Shown: piece after piece, positions 15,130 through 27,539 of the stretch
Layout: the number at the start of each line of letters is the position of its first letter
Position numbering within the stretch: the first letter of the stretch is position 1
Assembly: GCA_037367405.1 (NCBI GenBank)
Contig: JAZKJV010010626.1
Location: 124,001 to 188,000, forward strand
DNA: 64,000 nucleotides
From: Ottelia alismoides
Taxonomy: Eukaryota > Streptophyta > Magnoliopsida > Alismatales > Hydrocharitaceae
Direction of reading: 5' to 3'
The notes under the pieces: model-generated
Told to the model about the DNA's origin: nothing
The model's input: only the letters and a program-made list of their open reading frames with translations
Databases searched by the model: none
Made by a program: the position numbers and the translations under genes

Positions 15130-17349
15130 TAGGGGTGCTAATCGAATCGAATTCCTTCGAATCCTCCCGGATTCTGATTCAATTCATTATAAAAGTTTCG
15201 AATCCGAACTCGAATCGAATTTCAATCGAATTTACAACTTAAATTCAGATTCAATTCATTTTGAGTTCGAATATTCAAATTCGATTCATTTATTTCGAAT
15301 TTGAAATGTTAATTGATCTTGAGAGCTTGTATAAATAATATTGTATGAAGAATAATATAATATAAATATTTTATTGTATAATTCTAATTTTAAAAGTATA
15401 TTACTAAGATAAGTTGAAAAAAACTATAAAATCAACGAAAATATCAAACCAATACAATATAGTGGATAAAAGTACCTAATTTTTACAATTATTATGTGTC
15501 TTTTACAATTTAAATATACTGTTTTTTATGATGAAGAAATATATAAATACAATATAATTATATTAGTCTATCAAAGAGATAGAATATCATTGACGAAAAA
15601 GATGAACACGTTATAATTATCATTGCATGTTAAAGCAAGACAAGATCAAACTTATATAGAAAGTTGATACAAATTAATATTATTATTTGAAATAATGGGA
15701 ATACTAAAAAATAATGTAGTAAGATAAAACCTCTTCATTAATTGTGGGATCTTCAACGTCAAAAAACTAAACCATGAAAATGAAATATACGAATTTTGAT
15801 GTACAAAGGAACAACTTACATTATGATGAGAAGAACTTGTATATAACTCATGTAATGATAAATGTCGCCTTGACAATGATAATCATCATGGCAAGGAAAA
15901 TCAAAACAACAAAAAAGCAAAGGAGATATATCTAGATAAATTTTGAATCATGACAAATGTTAAGGAGGAACTCGAAGTAGCAAAGCCATCATTTTCATGT
16001 GCTAGGAGAAAGGCCACCGTAATCTACCGTAGGTTTTTAGGGATCTGTGGTAGATAATGGAAGGGAGAATGGAAAATGCAGTGAGAATATGAAAATAAAT
16101 ATGCGGGTGAGAATTTAGAATAACAATATTAAACATTTGATCTTTCATATTGGTTTTTCCGACTAATATTTTTTTACTCTTTTTTATATTCAATATTTAG
16201 TTTTTAAGTAATATGATATATATATACATATTAAATTGAGTATGACTTAGAGTGATTTGTATCCTCTTAATGATTCAAAATTTATGAATAGCAATGCTAA
16301 GATTGATTATTGTACTTATACAAAGTAACTCATACCTAAACTACTGTCACTAAGCTAGAATAAGAAGTAAAAACAAGAACTTAGATATTTTTTATAACTG
16401 ATGCATGAAGGACCCACATCTTTAACTCATAACATATTCGCAGTCAAACAACTTGAACTTATTTATAAAGAGGAAAGGAAAGAGATTGGGTCTCATCAGG
16501 GGGTTCTAATGTTGCATATACACGCTAGACATTGACAAGTCACATCTATGTAGCGTGAGAGTATGGAAATCATAGCGGTGAATACTGGACATGATATCAA
16601 TGGAGCCTAGATATGATTATAAGTTTAAAATTAACCACTTAATTACTGTAGTAAGTTGGTTTGAGTGTATCTTTAGTTTCTTGCACATGTTATGCTTAGT
16701 AATATAATGCAAATGCTAAATCTTTCAATGTAAATTAAACGTAATAACTTTTTTAATACATATTCATATATTCCTTTCTGCATCTATTTACTTACAAATG
16801 AATTTGAATAAATGCACGTCAACCTTTTGATGTAAGTATGATGTAAATCCTTGCACAAGAATATTCATAAAAGGTCCTAATCGATCTCGAGTGGTTGTTA
16901 CGTGTATGTATGTAAATATGTATGTATTATATGTATGTGTATGTATATATAAATATATGGATACATAGAGGGGCGATCCTGTGAGAGCCAAAATTGGTGA
17001 GAGCATGAGAGGAGTGTTTCTGGACCACAAGATTCAACTAGGAGAGAGAAGACCATGAGAGAGAAGACAGAATCATGTGGTCCAAAATCACTCCTCTCAT
17101 GCTCTCACCAATTTTGGCTCTCACAGGATCGCCCCTCTGGATACATATATACATATATGTATGTATATAACTATCGAATCGAATTATTATCGAACGAATT
17201 CATGTTAATTCAAATTCGATTCATTTAGGAATCAAATCCATAAATTAAATTCAAATTCACTTCATTTGGTTTCAAATCGAACTTTTTTCGAATTTTTATC
17301 GAACGAATCCTAATCGAATTCGAATGATTCAGTTCAATTAGCAGCCCTA
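15130..17349. mobile_element. hAT-like non-autonomous element behind ARF
   Basis: The ends are TAGGGGTGCTAATCGAA and, reversed, TAGGGCTGCTAATTGAA, flanked by a perfect 8-bp duplication GGGGTAAT (15122-15129, 17350-17357), the size made by hAT transposases. Subterminal regions are dense in TCGAATC/GAATTCGAT words on both sides. The 2.2-kb interior is AT-rich and has no transposase. It begins 87 bp after the ARF stop, inside the 3' UTR or a terminal intron. A diverged copy lies at 20040-20904 and a MITE is nested at 16968-17137. Confidence 0.85.
16968..17137. mobile_element. Foldback MITE nested in the hAT element
   Basis: The 170-bp element starts GAGGGGCGATCCTGTGAGAG and ends with the exact reverse complement; the first 49 bp of each arm match perfectly and similarity continues to about 70 bp. 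It is flanked by a perfect 10-bp duplication TGGATACATA (16958-16967, 17138-17147), so Mutator-like mobilisation is likely. The loop is purine-rich (GAGAGAGAAGAC). Perfect arms mean a recent insertion. Confidence 0.88.
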
Positions 17350-17780
17350 GGGGTAATAGAGTAAGAATGACTGAACTCATTCCTTTTGTGAAGAATTTAT
17401 TCAATTTTGATATTCCTTTTCAGATTAACATCGGGTGCAGCAAGCAGGACAGTTGGAACATCATAGGGGACTTCGTAATATTTTGCTCAAAATGGGGATC
17501 GAACTACTCGCCTTGGGTATCTTGTTGTTGTTACCTTTGTATTTGTTTCTGGATGTTTCTCCTATGTTGATAATTTACAAACTAGTAGTGTGTTATTTGG
17601 TCGTGCTAATACTATGTATTTTTCCCTTTAATTGGAATGGAGTGCATTGGTTAGATACCAGCTGTTTTACCCTTGCCAGTAGATCTCTGGACATGAGATT
17701 GGCTTTCTTTTTGCTCATGATCTTGCATAGTTGCATGCAAGATGGGCATCGATTAGGAGGTAATTGGCCCCTATGAGCCA
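17350..17780 (+). other. Possible ARF 3' UTR or terminal exon
   Basis: After the hAT element a good acceptor TTGATATTCCTTTTCAG ends at 17423. If the donor GTAACA at 15040 is used, this exon would replace the stop and add about 14 residues ending at a TAG near 17465. If not, the region is simply the remaining 3' UTR. No clear poly(A) signal decides it. Confidence 0.35.
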
Positions 17781-19250
17781 AGATCTGGAACTTGATAATG
17801 AACTCTGGTTATAATTTCAGGTTCAGAGGTTGTTCAACTCTTAAGCTATTTAATGAGCTGATCGATTTATTTTGGGTCTAGGGGGTACACGATCAAGCTC
17901 AAGACTAACTTAACCCAAATTAGCAAGCCAAAAAAATTAATTAGAAATTAAACATTAAAGTTCAGATAAATGGTAAAATAGAAAAATTGGGAGAATAACC
18001 CATTTATTACAAATTTATACCTTGAAGGTGAAGTGAAGAAAAAAAGACTGCTACCTCTAGCTGGGCATTGTCTGAGGGCGATTTGAAAGATATTACATCC
18101 AATCACTATAGTCTGTGGTGTACCTTGCTACAAACTTTGCATCATTAGAAATAATTTGTGAGCTCTGGATAGTCTGGTACTTGATGTATATCTTTTCTTC
18201 CTTGAGGTACTGTTTACCTGCCAATCAGTTGAGTTATTGAGCCGAGCAGGGTTTTGATCCCGCTCGCAATGCATAAATTTGACCTGTTAGCGCACCGAGT
18301 TTATGCAAGTTAGTGAATCTAGTTGCTAAATCGGCTTGGAGTTTCCTGGTCTATATTTCTTAGGTAGAGAGCGGCACACGATATTGTCTTTAAGGTATAT
18401 CCTGGTCTATATGAAAAGTAATTGGTAATTCGAGTTCTGGATGTTTATTTCTCCGCTTAATTCTGGTTAATGTTCTATCCCGGAACTTCCAAGTTTCATA
18501 GATTTATCTGTAACTAATTTGATGGTTTAACTGAAGCTATTGTATTGAAGTTAATTGTCTGATTATTTGATATCATATGACCTTATGCAAAGAAACAGGA
18601 GCTTCCTCTTTTGGTATTAAAATGGAGAAAAATGGTAAATTAGATTCTCTTAAGTAGATGGTGTTCCTAATTTGAAAGTTCAACCATGTAAAGTATTTCA
18701 AACATCCATCTGCATCACATGCTGTTAACTTTCTCTTTTAGAGGTCCATCCACGGCCTCTCTACTTAATCCATCAGCTTTTATGTGTTCGGTTAAGAATG
18801 TGTTAAAACTTACGAAGCTCTTGTCCTGGTATCTGGCATGTATTTTTATCATTGCAACATATCTGAAATCTTCGTTAGAATAAACCATCAGTATTAGCAA
18901 TGAGTATCGTCTACATGAAGGATGAATCTTTTAATGGACCCGTCCTATGTCAATGTGGTAGGAAGTATCTGATTTTCCTCGGAGCTATTTTACCTGTTAG
19001 GAAAGGTCTTTCCCGGTGAGTAAGGAACCCGTTAACAAATGCTCCGTCTCCATTATGAATATGATAGAGTAAGGTCATTCTCAATAATTCTTCACTTATC
19101 GATGACTTTTTTAAATGGATATTTACACCCATATGTATGAGTAATTACATAATTACATTCATAGCCCCACATAATCTTGAATTACACCCAAGCCCTTGAA
19201 TAGTACTTAGACGGTATTTGTTAAATATTTTACATTAATAACCTTTAAGT
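17781..19250. other. Intergenic DNA, no gene seen
   Basis: Short open frames only; no domain, RNA gene or element end could be recognised. Confidence 0.45.
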
Positions 19251-19529
19251 TTCCATTATTTATGAAGGAGATCACTCCCATTCCTCCTCTAGCCAGCCTA
19301 GCCCCATGCCAACCTCCTCCCCAGCAACACCCCCCCTCCCCGGCCTTTGAGCTCCTCCCTTGCTTGCTTCATTCTCCTCCCTTCCCCCTGCCAACCACCT
19401 CCTGCTCTAGTACCCACCACCTCTTCCTCCCCTTCCTCTCCTCGTCGACCATCACCTCCTCCAGAACCAAGCCATCGAAGCTCCCCCTTCCCCTGCCTCG
19501 AAGCCTTTCCACAATGATGTTATTGTACG

Positions 19530-19915
19530 GCATCACACATGAGTATGTCAGATCACTTGGATCTTTCGGGTTAACCTTGATGTTCGCACCGGATCTAGAC
19601 CTTGATCTCTTGATGGTTGCACCACCTTTCCCGATCACGTTAGCAGCCTGGCTTACAGGTACGAGTATGCGGCACTCCTACTTCTCGTTCTCATCGAATC
19701 CCCGCGGTTGGCCTTTGCCTCGAGAATCACCTCATGAACTCTATGAAGCCCATCCTGCACAAGGCAAAGGGGGCTCGTCCCCGTCCTCGTCGATTTCATC
19801 CATGTCCTTGTCTTTTACATGGTAATATACGGTGAGAACCCTCAGATTGGTCCCGGGGAACGGGGTCGACCAGCTTGATCTTGGACTTGGTATCCTGGGT
19901 AAGAGTCATATTTTG
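19530..19915 (-). pseudogene. KH-domain RNA-binding protein gene fragment
   Basis: On the minus strand about 45 codons read ILVPVSQAANVIGKGGATIK followed by SGANIKVNPKDPSD, a KH domain with its GKGG loop, which in plants belongs to poly(C)-binding-type KH proteins such as the HEN4/PEPPER group. Upstream on the same strand (about 19765-19915), SKIKLVDPVP and, after a one-base shift in a run of C and G, GTNLRVLTVYYHVKDKDMDE resemble the end of a preceding KH repeat and its linker. A stop separates them. It is a broken fragment, probably captured or left behind by a mobile element; a diverged hAT copy follows. Confidence 0.6.
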
Positions 19916-20039
19916 TTGTGCTCGCAATTCTATACGTGTCATCATCTTTGTTGAAAAGAGGGGAAAAAACAACTCCTTGACACGTGCTTTTGCACAACCT
20001 CATATAGAAGACGAAGGCCCTTTACAAGAGGGAAGTCAG

Positions 20040-20904
20040 AGTCAGTTTTTTTAGGGTTCATGGATAGTACTCTATATGAGATGTCATTCAACATAATGGG
20101 AAAAGAGAATGTTTTCTTTTTACGATTATACGTTGAAGGAATATAAAACCAAGTTTTTATAGAAAATTAATGCAAACCGATCTTTTATTATTTGAAATAG
20201 CGAGAATGACAACAAATAATTTAGCAAGATAAATCACTTCATGCATCATGATGATTATTGATATTTTAAAACTAGATTCGTAATTGCTTAAGATTTTCAA
20301 TATGCAAAGTAAAAATTAAGATACTGGTGAGAAAAGCTTGTAAATTGCTCAGTGATGATCAATGTCATCTTGTCAATGAGAGCTGTCACGGTGGTTTGCC
20401 TTGCCCGAATAACTTGACATACATGAATATATTTTCACGTGGAAGAAGTGGGAGCAGCATCATCGCTATAAGGCTGATGGATCTTTAACGAAGAATAAAA
20501 AAAGAAGGGAAAAGGTGGGGTGGGGAATGCGAGAACAAAGAAATATGTGTTAGGCGGGGATCTGGGATAAAAATGTTAAATATATGTTCTTTCTTACTAG
20601 ACTTTAGGATCAACATTTTCTACTCTTTTTTTAATATTGGGTATATAGTAATTAATACTATAATTATGCATACGCATACAGACACATGCATGCATGCATG
20701 CATACACTCATAGATACATTTTATATGCATTTGCATGCATGTAATACACACATATATAATGTATATGTTCACACACACACACATAAATATGGGTATGTAT
20801 GTATATATGCATATATATGTATATGTATGTAAATGTATATATGCCTATAATATGGGATCGGATCGAATGAATTTGGGTTAATTCATTCGATTATGCGCCC
20901 TCCC
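20040..20904. mobile_element. Diverged hAT-like copy
   Basis: The interior runs parallel to 15610-16230 of the element behind ARF: a shared TTATTATTTGAAATA, a CTTGTCAATGA/CTTGACAATGA phrase and CTACTCTTTTTTTAATATT occur in the same order. The right end reversed reads GGGAGGGCGCATAATCGAATGAA, comparable with TAGGGCTGCTAATTGAA. The left end and target duplication were not found. Confidence 0.55.
20640..20850. repeat. Microsatellite-rich stretch
   Basis: CATG tetramers (GCATGCATGCATGCATAC), a CA run and GTAT/ATAT runs follow each other inside the diverged hAT copy. Similar GTATGTATGTAT runs occur at the equivalent place in the copy behind ARF (16900-16965). Confidence 0.7.
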
Positions 20905-21155
20905 TGACTTTGGCCTTAACAATTCTAAATGTTTATGATCCCTGAAATTGGTGAAAATAAAAAAAAATCCTAGATGCTCTAGTAAGCATCTGAATCTTTT
21001 TACTTTTGTCACCTGTAAAATAAATTCTTTAAAACTAATGCATATATTCAAGGACGTCTATGCAAAGGTTTTCAGTTTTCTAGGGATAGTTTTGCAAATG
21101 TGAAATTATGAAGATCTCATACAGTACTTGGAAGCTAGAAGGAATTAGTTTAAAT

Positions 21156-21754
21156 TTTTTGAAACTGAATCGGAACCGAACTAGAAACCTTACCGAAATG
21201 GCCTAATCGAGTTGAAACGTATAATCAAATTGATTCAACCAGATAATGATGTCATCATTATTTAAAATCGGATTAAATTGGATGGGTGAGAAAAAAAGTG
21301 GTGAACCGGCCACTAATCAAATGAAATGAAACAAAATGTATATAAAATATACACTTAAATATACCTGAAATAGAAATAAAATACGTAATGTATATATTTC
21401 CCACTATACATAAATATTTTTTCGCATGCACCATCAAATGTCATACATATCATATATACATATATTATTTGGATTAGATGCTTTATACATAATAGTAGTT
21501 TTATTATATTTAAAATCCATTATATGTATTAGAGTAGTTGGTTAGGAGTTTGAAGTAGATAATCAGAGGTCATGGATTTAACTCCTTTTCTTTTGTTATT
21601 TTTAAATAAATTAAAAAGTAAATGCGACCTTATTAAATCGAGTTAAAAAATAATAGGTTGAACCGACAGGTTGATTAAAATTTGAACATTCAAACTAGAC
21701 CGGTCCAAGTGCGGTTTACCGATCGGACCGATCAGTCCCGTTTTCAAAACATTG
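21156..21754. mobile_element. hAT-like element with 8-bp duplication
   Basis: Flanked by a perfect GTTTAAAT (21148-21155, 21755-21762). The left end TTTTTGAAACTGAATCGG and the reversed right end CAATGTTTTGAAAACGGG form weak inverted repeats, and both subterminal regions are rich in CGG/CCG words. The interior contains GGTCATGGATTTAACTCC, a decayed pol III B-box-like phrase. No coding capacity. Confidence 0.65.
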
Positions 21755-21762
21755 GTTTAAAT

Positions 21763-22800
21763 ACAAAAGCAAGATTTTGATGGCATAAAGAACTAGATAT
21801 TAAAATCCAGTTACATGGCCACGAATTTTGGGTTAAAGGATATGTATGAATCAAGTTTTTTTGGATTCTGATAGTTTTTCTGTTTATACAGTACTAGCGG
21901 GGACGAAGACATTTAAAGTGATGAATTAACGATCATTAAATAATTATGATCACAACATGAAAAGTGACCTGAAGTAATAAAGAATTCAAATAATCGGTGC
22001 TATATCTTTCACAGAGAAATGTATAAGAATGGCTATTCTTTACCAATTGTTTGATTATATTTGTAACTATTAGGAAGATCGATCAACAATTGTTTCATTA
22101 TATTCGTAACCATTAAGAAGATCCATATAGCGATCATATATAATACTAAATAAAAGAACTACGTATGAGGACAGTTGTAGAATCATCTATATAAAATCAA
22201 GTTCGGTTGCTTATGTAAAAGAATCACATATATGCATTTGTAATATAGCGCGACATATTAACTAAATAATTTTTTAAAATAAACTATGAAATGTATAGGG
22301 CTAATAATAGACGTGTAATGTAATTTAATTAGTAACAGATCCACGTGCTCGCATGGTAGCTTCTATATTTATAGAAGTAAATGATTCAGTATATATGCAT
22401 ATAGTAATTAAAGCCTTGATAATCTTCAAATGTTGCACCCAATATTGGATGTGTCATCTTATACTAATAAAACGAAAGATAAGCAGTTGTTCTATACCAA
22501 TGATTGGAAGAACGCTAGTATGCATGTTGCACAGAATATCATAAGAAGATCTACTACTGTTCTTGCATGTAGATCTTCCATTTCTAACCCATATGTAGTT
22601 TTAAATTTTAACAATTTCAGCATTTAGATAAAAAATATTATGTCACCATGTTTCTTATGTTCCAAGAACTCTACCTATGATCTGTAATGCACACGGCAAT
22701 TCATAAATATCCTGATTATGAAAGTTATATTCCTTTTCCATAATATTTTTTCCAAGATAAAAACGACTCATCCGACAATAAGTATAACTTATTCTACATT
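21763..22800. other. Intergenic DNA, no gene seen
   Basis: AT-rich sequence without protein-like frames or recognised repeats. Confidence 0.4.
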
Positions 22801-22809
22801 TTCAATATG

Positions 22810-23695
22810 GGTGTTGCCATGGAAATGAAAATAGATTTGTATTTGTCTACATATACGAAGGTCTGAAACTTAAAGTTTACTAAATCAAAATACGTATTTC
22901 AGTTCATAGTAATACATTTGATGCACTTATTGAAGTTGGAGAACGAAATGTATTGGAGAAATATAGAGCATAATCGTTCCTTATGTGGGTGTTGCTTCAT
23001 CTCAAGCAGCTTATACCTCAAGATTTAATGGATCTAAAGCTAAAAGTTCATGCATGATAAGTATACAGATGTAACCTTCAAAGAGGTCAGTCGCACGCGA
23101 AGGATCGCGAAGTCTTGACAGGAAGTTGCTGCCAGGCATAGCTGTTTTGAAGTGTCGATAAGAAAGTGAAATGTGTTTCAGTTTATGATACTGCGTCAGA
23201 TGAATTTGGAGAACATAAATGATATTGGAGAAATGTAGAGCATATAACTGCTCCTTTTGTGGATGTTGCCATGGATTTTTCCGGAGATGATGAAATGAAA
23301 ACTGATTATTAGGGGAACATGATACATGATCTGAGTGGCGGAAACATGACGAATTTGGGAGATGAGTAAGGGAATGGAGTTGAAAAAAATCCTAATTTTG
23401 CATTGTTTAGTGAATAAAAATATTTCACTACTTAAGTTGTTAAGCGAGCATCTACTGCTTCAGGATTCAATGAACCAGAAGCTGAAACTTCATGCATGAG
23501 AAACATACGGATGGACCTTCAAATACGTCCGTTGCAGGAGAAGATTCGTGAATACTGATGGGAAGCTACTACTGGCTGAGCACGACAAGGACTTGCCGGC
23601 CGAATGGGAATGGATGGAATTGGGAAGGAAGCTAAGGAGTCAGGCACATTATATCGTGAATGGAGAGCTGCAATACTCAGGTTCACACGAGGCGG
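22810..23695 (+). repeat. Diverged tandem duplication with a protein-like stretch
   Basis: The segments 22810-23160 and 23160-23600 share, in the same order, GTTGCCATGGA, TATTGGAGAAAT(A/G)TAGAGCATA, a TTCAATG(A/G)A phrase and TTCATGCATGA. The second copy has an extra block of about 140 bp. At 23499-23700 an ATG-less open stretch of 67 codons reads TFKYVRCRRRFVNTDGKLLL and continues to HYIVNGELQYS; no family is recognised. It ends inside the solo TRIM LTR. It may be a decayed host gene or element interior. Confidence 0.4.
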
Positions 23696-23901
23696 TGTAA
23701 CACCCCAACTCCAAACATAGTGCCATACCTAAAACTCACGAAGTGTGGGTATGGTTTATAAGTGGTGGGGATTATTACTTGACAACTTGGCTTAAGCATT
23801 TTGGTTGGTTGTCAATGGATTCATTTGGGCCCGTATCCATCAAGTTGTCAAGGTCAATTTTCCTCGATAATGAACTGAGGACCTAAGCCCAGGACGTTAC
23901 A
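23696..23901 (+). mobile_element. Solo LTR of the TRIM family
   Basis: The 206-bp sequence starts TGTAACACCCCAA and ends GGACGTTACA and matches the LTRs of the complete TRIM at 30194-30782 throughout. Flanks GGCGG (23691-23695) and GGAGG (23902-23906) are an imperfect 5-bp duplication. No internal region is present, as after recombination between two LTRs. Confidence 0.85.
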
Positions 23902-23906
23902 GGAGG

Positions 23907-25677
23907 TCAAAGGCGACCGCCAGCATGAAAGCATTTCATGCCTTTTTGTGCATAGTAAATACACATGGAAGCCCATGCAGTAGACGGAGATGTTAAGATA
24001 CCCTCTTTAATATATGGTAATGGTAATGGAATGGATGGATGGATGGAGTAAGACTCAAGAGGTCTATATGTGTAATTGCACTTCTTTATTGAATATTTTT
24101 TAATACTTGATTTTTTATTCATGAGACTTTTCCTTATGATGCACGAGCTCCTACACTAAGTCAGGTACATTTCTAGATCTTATTTATGTGTTCCCAATAA
24201 AACGTTGATTTTCTTAAACAAGCATTGTGTATGCGTACGTGTATGTGCGTGCGCGAGCGTGTAACAAGCGCGGCAACAACCAATTTCAGGTACGGAGGCG
24301 CCTCAACCGCCTAGCGATGCCGGCCGGAGCTTCGGAAGCATCTTTAATGCACTCCTCTCGGCCTCCCTCCTATTGTTTACCTTGATCTGAGACAAGTACG
24401 TACAACTGTTATTCACATCTTCGATTCAGTGACGATTGACGAAGGAAGAGAGCAAAGAGGACGAGAAGATTCATCGTTGGTCAACTTTGAGTTGGTTGAA
24501 CCATGTCTCTGGACGACGTTGAATTGAGCGGTTGCACGTTATCTGCTTTCGATTCGACATTATTTACATCTCTGTTTTTTTTTTGTAAAGAGTCATTTTT
24601 AATGGTTCAAAGATTCGTAGAATATAATTAGTATTAATTGCACGTACAGCTCTAACATATGGAAGAACCTCACCTGATGAGCATTAGGCAAGGGCCATGC
24701 CCTAACCCATTTAAATATAGTCTAATTTGGGACGGGCTGAAACCAAATGTCAGACCGACGCAAACTAATAATTCATCGAGTTCCTCATTTTGACAATACA
24801 TTAGTGAATACTCTTTAGTTTACTTTTTGAGAGGATCATGCTCTATATTCTCATATTATTTCTTATCGGAATTTTACCGAGTGTTATGCATTATACTTTT
24901 AAGGGATTTTTACCTCATGAACTCTATAAATTTGTAAATTACCTTCTCGATCTTTGAAACAACAAAATCCCCCCCCATCGACTCCATAAACTTGGTAACT
25001 CTTACCCCCATGAACCCTGCGGTTAATATGTTTGAAATTTATGGAGGTTCTTGGGGTAATTTACGGGGTTGGTGAGGAAATTACATTGTGCAAAAAATAG
25101 TAGAGGAAATATAACAAGTTTCTAAAGTTCGTTGAGCAAAAATCGAAAGTCGTGAAAATGAGAATAGAGATTCATTCAACACAGCACGATATGTTCACAA
25201 TAATCAAACAATTAAATATGAGTGAAAAACAAATTAAACACAAGATATTTTTAAGAGAACAATAAAACATGTTTCATTCACTACATATTATATGATATTT
25301 TAATATTCTATATTATATTGGGCTAGTGGACTGGACCAAGACTGGGCTTGACCATTTTCGGTTTGAACAGAACCTTACAACCACATGTCTAGATTTTAAC
25401 GAGGCCTGACGTTGGGTTGGCTGGAATTTATTAGTCAGATTGGACGTACTTGTTCACCATCCTCGGTTTCATGTAATATTATATAAATCTGATGTCATTG
25501 GATATATCATATGATTACGGGAAAATATGAAAAACAAAAGAAAAGTCAGATTTTTTCTTGGAAAAATATAACTTAAGCTTATATTTTTTTTTCAGAATTT
25601 GTACGTCGCCCCTAGAGGATTGTTTTAGGACGATCGAATTCGGACACCAAACTGACTCGCGTTCGCACTCACATTGA
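23907..25677. other. Intergenic DNA, no gene seen
   Basis: Short frames only. A GC-richer patch at about 24230-24370 (GCGCGAGCGTGTAACAAGCG) and a phrase near 24510-24580 faintly like the LTR end of the Gypsy elements were noted, but neither supports a feature. Confidence 0.4.
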
Positions 25678-25685
25678 GAAAGCAA

Positions 25686-26186
25686 TTAGGATGCAAACGG
25701 ACGGATACAGATACGAATATATGTATTACTATATCTTTATCTAGTTTTGAATACGAATACGGATGCGGATACAGATATTGACGGATATTAAAACTATCTT
25801 ATCATATCCTTAAAAAATGGATACGGATGTAAAACGGATATTGATCGCATGAGTAATGTTAGAAATACTGTATAGAATTGACTTAAATATATATGAATTG
25901 GATGGAAAACACACGATATAAATTTACTAAATGTATTTGCATCATAAAAGTTATACAAATATGGTAAAAGAAAGTATAGAATTATGTTATATAAGGTTAA
26001 AAATAGATATATGACTATATTTATATACGAAAACAGATATACGGAAACGAATACAAATATTTGCGGATATCAGAACGATATCCATATCTGTATCCATTTT
26101 AAAACGGATACGGATATCAAAATCTGTATGAAACGGATACGATGACGGATAGGATACAGATATATCCATAATCGTTTGCATCCCTA
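25686..26186. mobile_element. hAT-like MITE rich in GGATACGGATA words
   Basis: Ends are TTAGGATGCAAACGG and, reversed, TAGGGATGCAAACGATTATGG, flanked by near-identical 8-mers GAAAGCAA (25678-25685) and GAAAACAA (26187-26194). Both ends are packed with ATACGGATA/TATCCGTAT words, as in a common plant hAT-MITE type. No coding capacity. Confidence 0.7.
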
Positions 26187-26475
26187 GAAAACAAGCAAAC
26201 TTTTTATAGAAAAATTCAGTGATATCTACCACATCGGAGCAAGCAAAACATAAAAAAAACGAGGCGTGTGTTTTCTTTGAACCGAAAAAAAAACTAAACG
26301 GTCCAAATACAAATTGAGAAAAACTCCACCAGTAATTCCTCGACAAATCCACACTACTCACCAACCCTCTCTTCGGTACCACCAGTCTCCGATGTCGACC
26401 GCCCGCGGTGGCGGCAGCAAAGCACGCTCCCACGCCCAATGACCTCGAACGCGAACTCGCACAAATCTATACATA

Positions 26476-26722
26476 GGCCCAGTGTGGTGGGAGAATAAGC
26501 CTTGGAATAAGGGGCTAATTCTCCTCCCGACACGGTTCCCAGTGGTACGATTATTTCCCATTATTCCATCTTATTCCACTCTTATTCCTATCTTTATCCC
26601 ACTTTACCTATCTTTATTTCACCTTATTATCCTTATTCCTATTCTCCAGCCGAACAAAGAATAGACAATTATTCTCCTTATTCCCATCCTTATTCCTGCT
26701 TATTCCCGAACTGAACGGGCCC
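26476..26722 (-). mobile_element. Tourist-like MITE, second copy
   Basis: The reverse complement begins GGGCCCGTTCAGTTCGGG and runs parallel over its whole length to 2156-2403, including GTGAAATAAAG, GGGATAAAGATA and ACCGTGTCGGGAGGA. Its far end GGCCCAGTGTGGTGGGAGAA has diverged and no TAA duplication is seen. Confidence 0.75.
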
Positions 26723-27535
26723 AGAAAGTCCGCTTCTTCTCTGGTCGTAGGTACGAATTGGAGTCAGGATCGTGTTCGAATTTGACTGTTGCAAACCGGA
26801 ATATACGGGCAATTCTAAAAAAATCTGAGCTTGGGTTATATTTTTTCAAGGAAAATTCCATCTATTGTTTCCATATAGGCGTGAATACTGAGAAGAAGGG
26901 GCATCGACGATAAGGCATGATCCAGGTTGGAGGAGTGAGGAACCCATGGGCTTCTCCGGTTAGAGTGGTGATGAGATGTGTCGACCCATGGATATCCGTG
27001 AACTATAGGATCACAGTCCTGTATGTCACGGTTCGAAGAATATTAGGTACTCGATCCTATGTGATTTGTTAGGTACTAATGGGTTTACGGTCGTCCTATA
27101 TGGATTGGGTCGAATACCCATCAAACTCGCCAATTGTACACAACCCTGTATTTGGTATATCTATGTTGTGCAATAGCCAACTTAAATAAGTATATTTTAG
27201 ATAATCTATTAAATAGATCTGTTATTTACTCATACTCGATTTTAATAATATGGTAACATATTTTTCATACTCGTCAAAACTCGTATCTACACAAATATTG
27301 TATTTTAAATAGAAATATTCTTATTTTAAAATGGATAAAGATATGATTATATTTATATTCGTATCCATATTTGATCGTTTCCATCGTTGTAAAGATGTCA
27401 TTCACAACCTGAATTCACCGTTATCCTTCTGATCTAGTGTTACATGCTCCACGTGGATGATCAGTGGTGGAGGGACAAAACCACCTACTCTATCTCATGA
27501 TCCATATGTCTAACCAATTTAATTAATATTAAATG
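26723..27535. other. Intergenic DNA, no gene seen
   Basis: No protein-like frame. The part 27200-27380 has ATTCGTATCC words reminiscent of the hAT-MITE at 25686-26186 and may be a decayed relative. Confidence 0.4.
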
Positions 27536-27539
27536 AATA

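Noticed and set aside
19262..19825. 187-codon plus-strand proline/serine-rich ORF
   Set aside because: It is the antisense shadow of the KH fragment plus a pyrimidine-rich stretch.
24500..24580. Fragment of a Gypsy A-like LTR end
   Set aside because: Only short interrupted similarity; not enough to call.
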